This document shows positions 14,811 to 21,425 of a stretch of 22,670 nt of DNA, piece after piece. The notes below the pieces were generated by a model that worked only from the letters and a program-made list of their open reading frames with translations, did not search any database and had not been told where the DNA came from. A program made the translations under genes and the position numbers. The stretch is taken from the NCBI GenBank assembly GCA_002337925.1, contig DDHB01000009.1:82662-105331 (forward strand). The letters run 5' to 3'. Origin of the DNA: Sporomusaceae bacterium UBA1887 (GTDB lineage: Bacteria; Bacillota; Negativicutes; Sporomusales; DSM-15969). Numbering within the stretch: the first letter of the stretch is position 1; each line of letters opens with the position of its first letter.

Positions 14811-14839
14811 ATACTACTATAGTAGTTAATAGGGATCAA
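14811..14839 (-). promoter_or_regulatory. Promoter of the trmB-mdh unit with an overlapping palindromic operator
   Basis: On the minus strand TTGATC (14834-14839) and TAGTAT (14811-14816) are 17 bp apart. A perfect 14-bp palindrome ACTACTATAGTAGT (14813-14826) covers the -10 box and spacer. A TrmB-type repressor bound there would block RNA polymerase, so this is the best candidate operator for the adjacent regulator. Confidence 0.6.
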
Positions 14840-14981
14840 TATACACCGATACTAGGTACATATCTCCAAAAAAAATTATTTTACTCTCTGCCTTTAGGCG
14901 TATAATGACGCATAAGGATGCATGACCTATCTCCTGGCACTTAACTGTTTAAGGGATGTATCTATCCCCTGCTTAGAACGC

Positions 14982-15010
14982 TTGTAAATACTTTATATCT
15001 ATGATATTAT
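14982..15010 (+). promoter_or_regulatory. Sigma-A type promoter for the orphan RNA
   Basis: TTGTAA (14982-14987) and TATTAT (15005-15010) are separated by exactly 17 bp. Transcription would begin near 15017 and run into the foldable region and terminator downstream. Confidence 0.65.
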
Positions 15011-15016
15011 AACTAT

Positions 15017-15246
15017 GGTCACACGACACATTGCCTGAGATGCACGTTAACTTGAATATGTCCAACCTACTTTTATAAATAGGGAATTCGATGATATGCG
15101 GCTGCCGGGCCACCTTGAGTGGATGGCAAAATCATGTCTAGGATACCCACCTGCGGATAGCGGGTTTGGACATATGGAGGAGACGACATTACGGGCTTTA
15201 TTTATTGTATAGCAAAAGGGACTTACCTTCGGTAAGTCCCTTTTTA
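15017..15246 (+). ncRNA. Candidate structured small RNA of unknown family
   Basis: About 230 nt between a good promoter and a strong terminator, with no conventional gene on the same strand after it. It can fold into a multi-branched shape: a perfect 10-bp closing stem ATATGTCCAA/TTGGACATAT (15056-15065/15166-15175) encloses CCTA/TAGG (15066-15069/15080-15083), an arm ATGAT/ATCAT with TGCC/GGCA and CCAC/GTGG (15091-15135), and CCTGC/GCGGG with loop GGATA (15150-15164). This resembles a riboswitch or housekeeping small RNA in style, but no known consensus was recognised: the 5' part recalls the CTGAGATG of 6S RNA, yet the matching 3' strand is missing. An alternative is a protein-coding transcript, because a 53-codon frame (15051-15212) crosses it. 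Confidence 0.5.
15214..15245. terminator. Bidirectional intrinsic terminator between the orphan RNA and the chemoreceptor gene
   Basis: AAAAGGGACTTACC TTC GGTAAGTCCCTTTT makes a 14-bp stem with a 3-nt loop, flanked by A and T runs so that it works in both directions. It closes the plus-strand RNA and lies 14 nt beyond the stop of the minus-strand gene at 15260. Confidence 0.9.
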
Positions 15247-15259
15247 TTATGGCCTAGTA

Positions 15260-16108
15260 TCAATCTGTAATTTGGAAAATACGCTGTGCCCCTTCTGACA
15301 GCTTGCTGGCCATTGCTGCTAAGGTTTGACTGGCTTTGGCCATCTCTTGAATAGCACTTGTCTGTCCGCCCACATTTTGATCAATATTTCCGATCTTCTC
15401 AGATAGGTCAGACATGGTTTTGTGGATTATGTTGAGTGACTGGGCAATTTCCTTAACCGAATTCGCACTGGAAACAGCTAGTTTTCTCACTTCTTCAGCA
15501 ACTACCGCAAAGCCTCTGCCCGCTTCTCCCACACGGGCAGCTTCTATCGCTGCGTTGAGTCCGAGTAAGTTTGTCTGGCTGGCAACCGTACGGATAAAGG
15601 CAACTACTTCATCCGTCTGTTTTGTTGTATGCAGTAACTCCCGCCCTAAACCATCCAGTTCTTTACTGGTGGACTCCAAGTTAGTAGCCCGGGCAGCAAG
15701 CTCCTGCATGCCGGCAGTTAGCTCTTGTGAGGCCGCCGCCAGTTCAGTAGCCACTTCATTAATATCCTCAAAAGCAGTGACGCTTTGCGTAGTAGTAACG
15801 CATCCCACCACGCGGTCTCCATCCTTAAAAGGTAAGGCACAGGCAAGATACGCAATGCCATAAGGCGACTTATCTTTGGACATTACTCGTACTACTTGCT
15901 TGCCCGTATCCAGCGCTTGTTTCGTACTCCCTGACAGAACAGGTTCACCAATTTTTGTTTTTAGATCAAAGTCGGAAGCAGGTATGTACAAGACATATTT
16001 ACCGTCTTTGACAATAGTGACCCCCACATCAGCGGCAATAATATCATTGAGATACGGAGCTACATTACAAAACATGTCAATTAATTCGGAACCGCTAAAT
16101 TCGCGCAT
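15260..16108 (-). CDS. Soluble methyl-accepting chemotaxis-type signal transducer
   Basis: 282-aa cytoplasmic protein without membrane segments. Residues about 1-130 are a small sensor domain (REFSGSELIDMFCNVAPYLN, ADVGVTIVKDGKYVLYIPAS, then GIAYLACALPFKDGDRVVGCVTTTQS), and the rest is an MCP signalling coiled coil with the conserved hairpin tip SQTNLLGLNAAIEAARVGEA and GRGFAVVAEEVRKLA, the CheA/CheW contact. Many Firmicutes carry short soluble receptors like this, which may regulate CheA-type kinases or sense internal signals. Start ATG 16108 has GGGTGA 5 nt upstream; ATG 16120 is possible, while the frame's extreme start at 16183 is not supported. It has its own promoter and a terminator, so it is a single-gene unit. 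The ligand is unknown. Confidence 0.88.
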   Translation of the reverse strand: MREFSGSELIDMFCNVAPYLNDIIAADVGVTIVKDGKYVLYIPASDFDLKTKIGEPVLSGSTKQALDTGKQVVRVMSKDKSPYGIAYLACALPFKDGDRVVGCVTTTQSVTAFEDINEVATELAAASQELTAGMQELAARATNLESTSKELDGLGRELLHTTKQTDEVVAFIRTVASQTNLLGLNAAIEAARVGEAGRGFAVVAEEVRKLAVSSANSVKEIAQSLNIIHKTMSDLSEKIGNIDQNVGGQTSAIQEMAKASQTLAAMASKLSEGAQRIFQITD

Positions 16109-16151
16109 ACTTTCACCCATTTCCCTAAAAATAGTAAGATAACTTACCCAC

Positions 16152-16180
16152 ATTCTAATCCACTCAACTGGGTACGTCAA
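16152..16180 (-). promoter_or_regulatory. Promoter of the chemoreceptor-like gene
   Basis: On the minus strand TTGACG (16175-16180) and TAGAAT (16152-16157) are spaced by 17 bp, a near-consensus sigma-A promoter about 45 bp before the start codon. Confidence 0.75.
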
Positions 16181-16199
16181 CAAATTTCGTCAAAATTTG
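16181..16199. repeat. AT-rich inverted repeat next to the chemoreceptor promoter
   Basis: CAAATTT and AAATTTG with a 5-nt spacer CGTCA directly upstream of the -35 box of the chemoreceptor gene promoter. It could be an activator site or an AT-rich upstream element; no terminator is evident in this 106-bp gap between the permease stop and that promoter. Confidence 0.35.
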
Positions 16200-16214
16200 C
16201 AGAATATTTTTACG

Positions 16215-17498
16215 TTATACTTTTTCCCTGAGCAAAGCATGCTCCATAGCGAGTGCTGCTGCTACACCTACAACAAATCCATTCATCAGCAGAGGTCTCA
16301 CCATAGCTGGTATCGCCTCAGCCACATGACTGGGCAAAAAGGCAACTACCGTTCCGAGCATGACCGGCACACCGATAATCAGCCCGGTGTTAAAGCGAAA
16401 AGAAGCCATATCTGAAGCCAAAACTCCAAGTCCTCCAGCTACTTGGGAACACAACATATAAAATAACAGTGTGCCGACAACAACGGAAGGTATGAACGAA
16501 AATGCCTGTATAACAAACGGCAAAAACCCTAAAATACCTAGGGCTACAGCTGCAAGTATGAGTGGGTAACGCGAAGCGCAGCCCGAAGCTATAATTACAC
16601 CGGTACTAAGCGAATAACTGACAGGGCCCACTACCCCAACTATTCCGGCAAGTAAATTACCTAAGCCCGTTACCAGTACACCTCTTTTCGTGCGCTGGAG
16701 CCCATCGGCCTGTGAAACTAAGCTAACAGTTGTTTGAATAGAGCCCAATTCATTAATTAATAATGCTAAGAAACAAAAGACAAAGGACAGCATGACTACC
16801 GGATCAATTGCAAAAGTTTCAGGGAATAAGCGCCACTCTGTTGCGGTGGTAACCGTAATAGGTGTTTGCAAATCGGGTGTAAAAAAACAGAGATGATAAA
16901 TAAAACTACCGAGAAATAAGGCCCAGATAATGATGGTGGAGCGCAAAGCCTCTGGCAAATAACGTTGTCCTATAAGCATACTTGCGAACAACACTCCGGC
17001 AAAAACCAACTGAGCAAAAACCTGATCCTTGCCTGCCGTCACCAAATTCACCACAGTCGGTAATAACGTAAAGGCGATCAGGAGCAATACTACGCCAATG
17101 ATTTTTGGTGTAAACAGCCTGCCTACAATGGCAAGCAAGCCTGTTGCCGCCAATAATACCAACAGCAGCCCGCCAACGGCAATGGAATTATAGACTGCAG
17201 TTTCTGCCACTGCATGAGCATTAGCAACAATGCCAATTAGTAGTACTGAGGCCGGTCCTGTAATAATCGGCAGCCGGTGCCCCCAGATAAGCTGCACAAA
17301 CATCGATATACCGGTAATGAAAAATATCTTCTGCAAATAAATCAGCTGTAACTCCGGCGATTGGGGGTAATGAAAAGCGCCCCCTACTTTTCCCAAAATA
17401 ATCACCATCGGAATAGTTGATAAAAACCACTGTAGTCCAAATAAAATAAGCTGCCTGGCGGGCATACCTTCATTGATTTGATAGCGAAACTGTATCAT
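16215..17498 (-). CDS. NCS2-family nucleobase:cation symporter (xanthine/uracil permease type)
   Basis: 427-aa multi-helix transporter of the nucleobase-cation-symporter-2 family, in the cytoplasmic membrane. The family-typical LQWFLSTIPM helix lies near residues 22-31, LPIITGPASVLLIGI at 76-90, and the conserved acidic motif INELGSIQTT with Glu250, the substrate/proton-coupling glutamate region. The length matches other NCS2 proteins (420-460 aa). It is divergent from the classic PbuX, PbuG and UraA subgroups, so the nucleobase (xanthine, uric acid, guanine, uracil or another purine-like ligand) is not called. The upstream Fe-S gene ends 3 nt before its start and carries its SD (AGAGGGG), so the two are translationally coupled. 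No terminator is visible downstream. Confidence 0.9.
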   Translation of the reverse strand: MIQFRYQINEGMPARQLILFGLQWFLSTIPMVIILGKVGGAFHYPQSPELQLIYLQKIFFITGISMFVQLIWGHRLPIITGPASVLLIGIVANAHAVAETAVYNSIAVGGLLLVLLAATGLLAIVGRLFTPKIIGVVLLLIAFTLLPTVVNLVTAGKDQVFAQLVFAGVLFASMLIGQRYLPEALRSTIIIWALFLGSFIYHLCFFTPDLQTPITVTTATEWRLFPETFAIDPVVMLSFVFCFLALLINELGSIQTTVSLVSQADGLQRTKRGVLVTGLGNLLAGIVGVVGPVSYSLSTGVIIASGCASRYPLILAAVALGILGFLPFVIQAFSFIPSVVVGTLLFYMLCSQVAGGLGVLASDMASFRFNTGLIIGVPVMLGTVVAFLPSHVAEAIPAMVRPLLMNGFVVGVAAALAMEHALLREKV

Positions 17499-17501
17499 AG
17501 C

Positions 17502-18764
17502 TTACCCCTCTGTATGTTTTTTTGCGTTTTTTGCTATTGCAGAAAGAAAGGCTGAGCGCAGGGGCTTAACGGCTAACAGCGCTTGCATAGGAGCAGAGTT
17601 TTCGATCACTGAAGCAATTCGTCCCCAGGTTCGGTGGTTGAAACGCGATGGATCATCAAATAAAAAGTGACTCAACTTTCCTCTCTCAATAGCCATTGCT
17701 ACAAACTTATCAAAAGTTGTTTCTGGAACAAGCACGCGTTGTTCGCGTTTCACCATATGTATAGCACCAAACCTACAGGCTGAGTAGCAAACGCCGCACC
17801 CTAAACAGACCTCATGCTCACATCTCACCGGTCTCCCTGTTGTAAATGCACCAACGGGACATGCCCTTACACACGCTCCACAGCCAACGCAGGCAGAATT
17901 GTTCACTGCGGCTAACCAATTTGAAGTTACTACTGCATTGCGGATATCGAATCGTTTCATTGCCTGGATCATCCCACAGCAGCAGCCACAGCAATTGCAA
18001 ATAAAGCCGACGCTTTTTTGTACATTATCCGCAATCTGAGCTAATCCGGCCTGTTTGCACTCTCGTAAAATATCCATTGCCTCCCGGCTGGTTATCGCTT
18101 CAGCCATCCCTCTTTTAATCAACAACTCTGCACCGCCATTTAAAGTAAGACAGGATCGTTGAGGAGCCGTGCAGCTTTTACCAAGATGCTCAGCCTTATG
18201 CCTGCAGGCACACAGAGACACCCCAATCGTCGAGGCTGATTCAATGATTGCTGAAGCCCTTTCCCAATCGAGCACTTCTGCGTGATCTTCAGTCGTAAGA
18301 GCCTCTTCCCGCACCAGTGAGCGCCCCAGCTGGGTATTTGCAGTGAAAACGCTGCGGGCAAAGCGGTCATCCTGAAACATATATTCCTCAAACAGTTGAG
18401 CTAATTCCCGCATAGGAAGGTCATCGCGAGTTCGCATGAAAACAAATTCAAAAAATCCAATTACGACCGGGGCAAGTACAATGTAACATTCACCATTATG
18501 CTCCAGATCAAAGACCAGTCCCCGTTCTGCCATTTCAGTAATACGTGCATATAGTTCTTCTGCCGGTATACCGAGCTTATGGGCGAGATCAGCAAGCCGC
18601 GTTGGCCTTAAGGGAATTTGCCTGGCAATGTGTGCCTCCTGGCGGCTAAAAAGCATTTTTAGGATAGAAATAAAAACCGGTGATGCCGGTGCACCTGTCA
18701 AATTATAATCCAAACGCTGCTGCAATAACCGGTATTCCCGTTCACTGTTGACGATATGTCCCAT
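17502..18764 (-). CDS. Cysteine-rich 4Fe-4S protein with an N-terminal helix-turn-helix-like region
   Basis: 420-aa cytoplasmic protein. The N-terminal 100 residues (RLADLAHKLGIPAEELYARI) look like a winged helix. A unique cysteine-rich middle follows: SLCACRHKAEHLGKSC (Cys185, 187, 198, 205), then FICNCCGCCCG (Cys256, 258, 259, 261, 262, 263). The C-terminal part has two ferredoxin-type motifs, CVGCGACVRACP (Cys292, 295, 298, 302) and CLGCGVCYSAC (Cys320, 323, 326, 330). It probably binds several Fe-S clusters and passes electrons, perhaps with a DNA-linked sensing role. Start ATG 18764 has AGGAGG 4 nt upstream, and the longer frame to 18854 is rejected. It is coupled to the NCS2 permease. 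Function is unknown; members of this group are usually annotated only as 4Fe-4S binding protein. Confidence 0.85.
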   Translation of the reverse strand: MGHIVNSEREYRLLQQRLDYNLTGAPASPVFISILKMLFSRQEAHIARQIPLRPTRLADLAHKLGIPAEELYARITEMAERGLVFDLEHNGECYIVLAPVVIGFFEFVFMRTRDDLPMRELAQLFEEYMFQDDRFARSVFTANTQLGRSLVREEALTTEDHAEVLDWERASAIIESASTIGVSLCACRHKAEHLGKSCTAPQRSCLTLNGGAELLIKRGMAEAITSREAMDILRECKQAGLAQIADNVQKSVGFICNCCGCCCGMIQAMKRFDIRNAVVTSNWLAAVNNSACVGCGACVRACPVGAFTTGRPVRCEHEVCLGCGVCYSACRFGAIHMVKREQRVLVPETTFDKFVAMAIERGKLSHFLFDDPSRFNHRTWGRIASVIENSAPMQALLAVKPLRSAFLSAIAKNAKKHTEG

Positions 18765-18824
18765 TTTTCCTCCTTCTGAAAACAAGTAAAAACTATCGGA
18801 AACTATTGCCTTTTCTATTCTCTT

Positions 18825-18854
18825 ATCATACTCGGATATCCATAGGAAATACAA
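18825..18854 (-). promoter_or_regulatory. Candidate promoter of the Fe-S protein / permease unit
   Basis: On the minus strand TTGTAT (18849-18854) and TATGAT (18825-18830) are 18 bp apart, about 61 bp before the start codon at 18764. The 199-bp divergent intergenic region 18765-18963 also holds a TATAAA at about 18909 that could serve the plus-strand ligase gene, but it lacks a good -35 box. Confidence 0.5.
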
Positions 18855-18963
18855 GGGAATACTATGGACAAGGCCTGTTTTTCACGATACAATGGCGATT
18901 AGTGATGCCTATAAACGTTCTTGCCGTTGAATAAAAACACACCCTAAAGAAAAGAGGTGCTTC

Positions 18964-20406
18964 ATGCTTGTCCATCAGCTGCTCCACCAGGGTACAGCCG
19001 AATCAATAGCCTTTCATGGCAATAAGAATATTACCTATAAGCAATTACAAAATGAAGTAATAAAATACCGTAATTTTTTCCACCATGCCGGCATTCGATC
19101 AGGTGATAAAATTGGCTTATTCTCCCGTAATTCGGTAGAGTTTGTCTATAGTTATATGGCTGTTGTAAGCCTTGGAGCAATTGTCGTTCCACTCAACTTT
19201 CAACTAACCATCAGAGAGATTGCTTTTATTGTTCAGGATGCCAATATGAAGCATCTTATTACAACCGCAAAGATGGAGCTGGAGGTAAGCCAGCTTATAA
19301 TTGAAGATATTAAAACAACTTTATATTCCGGCAAATGCCAACAGGCACCTGCCTTGCCTGATAACTACTCCCCAAACTCCCCCTGCGTCATCATTTACAC
19401 TTCCGGCACGACGGGTACTCCCAAAGGAGCAGTCCTGACCCATCACAACCTTGTTAGCAATGCCGAAGCATTTCGCCGCATCCTGCCACTTCTGCCAAGT
19501 GACAACGTACTGTGCGTTTTGCCGATGTACCATGCTTTCGCTTGGACGTGTGCCGTACTCAATGCTTTATTGTGTGGTGCATCAATCACTATATTGGACG
19601 GTTTCTCCCCTAAGGAAACGATTTCAGCTATTAAAGACTATCATGTTACCGTCATTTATGGCGTACCACCTATTTATAATGTTCTATCCCGCATGGGTGA
19701 ACCCGAAGACATGTCAGGCATGAAATATCTCGTATCAGGCGGCGCGTCACTTCCCGAAAAAGTGGCCAGACAATTTTTTGAAAAGTATGGAATTGCTATT
19801 TTAGAGGGATATGGTTTATCGGAAGCTTCCCCTGTTGTAGCTGTTAATCCTCCGCTAAAACCGAAATACTGCTCAATTGGCAAAGCACTGCCGGGCATAG
19901 AGGTCCGTATCCTCGACGCCAGGGGCAGCGATCTGCCGCCTGGCTCGGTAGGAGAGTTGACGGTTAGTGGACCAAATGTCATGGCAGGCTACTTCAATCT
20001 GCCTGAGGAGTCCTCCCGCGCTCTCAAAAATGGCTGGCTTCATACCGGTGACCTCGCTTATATGGACACAGAAGGCTATATTTATATTGTTGACCGTTTA
20101 AAAGATATGATTATTGCCAATGGCGAAAATATTTATCCCCGGGAGATCGAAGAACTTTTATACGCTTATCCTGGAATTATCGATGCCGCCGTCATTGGTG
20201 TCCCCGATAAACTGCGCGGACAGGCTGCACAAGCCTACATAGTGCTCGAAGCAGGCCATATACTGGATAAAAAATCCATTCGTGAATACCTGCAAAACAA
20301 CTTGGCTGCTTATAAAATTCCCCGCGATTTTCTCCAGGTAGATGCTCTGCCGAAAAATCAAACCGGGAAAATACTAAAACGAGTTCTTCGTAATGATAAT
20401 AAGTGA
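18964..20406 (+). CDS. AMP-forming acyl-CoA synthetase (long-chain-fatty-acid-CoA ligase-like)
   Basis: 480-aa adenylate-forming enzyme that would activate a carboxylic acid to its CoA thioester with ATP. Landmarks in order: P-loop-like YTSGTTGTPKG at 145-155, LPMYHAFAW at about 186-194, GYGLSEASP at 282-290 (the A5 motif), TGD at 361-363 (A7), the hinge DRLKDMI at 377-383 and the catalytic lysine Lys469 in NQTGK. It is shorter than most fatty-acyl-CoA ligases (about 510-560 aa) but within the range for compact bacterial enzymes. SD GAGGTG lies 4 nt before the ATG. The gene is a single unit with its own terminator. Chain length cannot be read; alternatives include fatty, aryl or 2-hydroxy acids. 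Confidence 0.92.
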   Translation: MLVHQLLHQGTAESIAFHGNKNITYKQLQNEVIKYRNFFHHAGIRSGDKIGLFSRNSVEFVYSYMAVVSLGAIVVPLNFQLTIREIAFIVQDANMKHLITTAKMELEVSQLIIEDIKTTLYSGKCQQAPALPDNYSPNSPCVIIYTSGTTGTPKGAVLTHHNLVSNAEAFRRILPLLPSDNVLCVLPMYHAFAWTCAVLNALLCGASITILDGFSPKETISAIKDYHVTVIYGVPPIYNVLSRMGEPEDMSGMKYLVSGGASLPEKVARQFFEKYGIAILEGYGLSEASPVVAVNPPLKPKYCSIGKALPGIEVRILDARGSDLPPGSVGELTVSGPNVMAGYFNLPEESSRALKNGWLHTGDLAYMDTEGYIYIVDRLKDMIIANGENIYPREIEELLYAYPGIIDAAVIGVPDKLRGQAAQAYIVLEAGHILDKKSIREYLQNNLAAYKIPRDFLQVDALPKNQTGKILKRVLRNDNK

Positions 20407-20416
20407 TTAGCAATGA

Positions 20417-20453
20417 AAAGAGCACGGCAGAAAAAATCTGCTGTGCTCTTTCT
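20417..20453. terminator. Bidirectional terminator between the acyl-CoA ligase and the QueG-like gene
   Basis: AAAGAGCAC-G-GCAGA and TCTGC-T-GTGCTCTTT form a 15-bp stem with one G.T pair and an A-rich loop, followed by TTTC on the plus strand and by A/T runs on the other. It lies 11 nt after the ligase stop and directly at the 3' end of the convergent gene. Confidence 0.85.
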
Positions 20454-21227
20454 TTATCCGTGGGCAAGCGGAATCTTATCTTCACAAGGAACGCCGGTTT
20501 GACACTTCCCACAGCCGTATTTGGGCCGATAACGGGCTAAAACCCGGTCAAGATAAGCAGAACATATTGCATTATCCTTTCCCTCTTCAGTAATTGCCAG
20601 CGGTGGGCACCGCAAAATACAGGCACCACAATTAGAACAATACTCATCCTGTTTAGTATAGTTCCTATTAGTTGGCGTCAATGCAAAATTAACGATAACA
20701 CTCCCCAGCCGTCCTGCTGATCCGCACCTTGTAATCAACGAACGGCTCAGGCTAAATGTACCTAACCCTGCAATATATGCAATATGCCGCTCTGACCAGG
20801 AGCTGCGGCGATTAATAACGGTAAAGCGGCTGTCTCTTGCCGGTGAAATCGCCGTATAACCTGTAGCAGCAAAGTAGTTTACCAGTTCATCTCTGAGTGC
20901 ATTATTGAACTCTTCTCCTTGTATACGGCCTATCATCCACTCGTCGGAAGCTATACCCTGCCTCCGGTTGGCTTCACGAATCTTTTTGCTAAATGGCAAA
21001 AAATAAGAAATTACCCCTTGGGCGTCAGGAAGCCACTCTGCAGGAGAACAATGCTGTGGCCCGACTGCCGTTTCTTCTTTAAGACTGGAAAACAGCGCAT
21101 CCTCAGCTGCTGCAACACCTAAAAGAGGATAATCGTAAATCGGTACTTCTCCCCAACCGGCAACGCGATTTAGCGGATTTACATCCAAAAAATTATTGAC
21201 CACTTGCTGAATATCACACAACTTCAC
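20454..21227 (-). CDS. QueG-like 4Fe-4S double-cluster protein
   Basis: 257-aa iron-sulfur protein related to the C-terminal half of epoxyqueuosine reductase. The conserved block SERHIAYIAGLGTFSLSRSL, followed by GRLGSVIVN, is typical of these proteins, then a ferredoxin motif CSNCGACILRCP (Cys197, 200, 203, 207), Cys222 and a second cluster around CGKCQTGVPC (Cys239, 242, 248). True QueG is longer (about 380 aa) and has a catalytic cobalamin domain with an invariant aspartate, so epoxyqueuosine reduction is doubtful; a role in redox chemistry or corrinoid protein reduction is more likely. The start is GTG 21227 with AGAGGTGA 5 nt upstream. The frame extends to 21299 but without SD. Its terminator is shared with the acyl-CoA ligase gene. 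Confidence 0.85.
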   Translation of the reverse strand: MKLCDIQQVVNNFLDVNPLNRVAGWGEVPIYDYPLLGVAAAEDALFSSLKEETAVGPQHCSPAEWLPDAQGVISYFLPFSKKIREANRRQGIASDEWMIGRIQGEEFNNALRDELVNYFAATGYTAISPARDSRFTVINRRSSWSERHIAYIAGLGTFSLSRSLITRCGSAGRLGSVIVNFALTPTNRNYTKQDEYCSNCGACILRCPPLAITEEGKDNAICSAYLDRVLARYRPKYGCGKCQTGVPCEDKIPLAHG

Positions 21228-21425
21228 TGCTATCACCTCTGTTTTTGCATGTATTCCCTTTTCTATTATAAATCCCTGCTTTTTAGCGCTGTACAGCATT
21301 TTATCGCAGCGGCCTATGAATTGCTAAAAATATTGCAAAAATTCCTATAAAACTTCTATGACGCCCTTGTATAAATTTCGGTTATCCTAAAATTATTAGT
21401 TTAATTAAGCTGGGGGAGGATTATC

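Noticed and set aside
14922..14987. 21-codon frame after a TATAAT at 14901 with AAGG upstream
   Set aside because: Very short, with a poor -35 context and an SD only 4 nt away; I see no conserved feature, and it overlaps the promoter of the orphan RNA.
15017..15246. 6S RNA or a Moco/other known riboswitch
   Set aside because: The CTGAGATG-like 5' segment has no matching 3' strand, and the three-arm fold matches no consensus I can recall; no downstream plus-strand gene supports a riboswitch.
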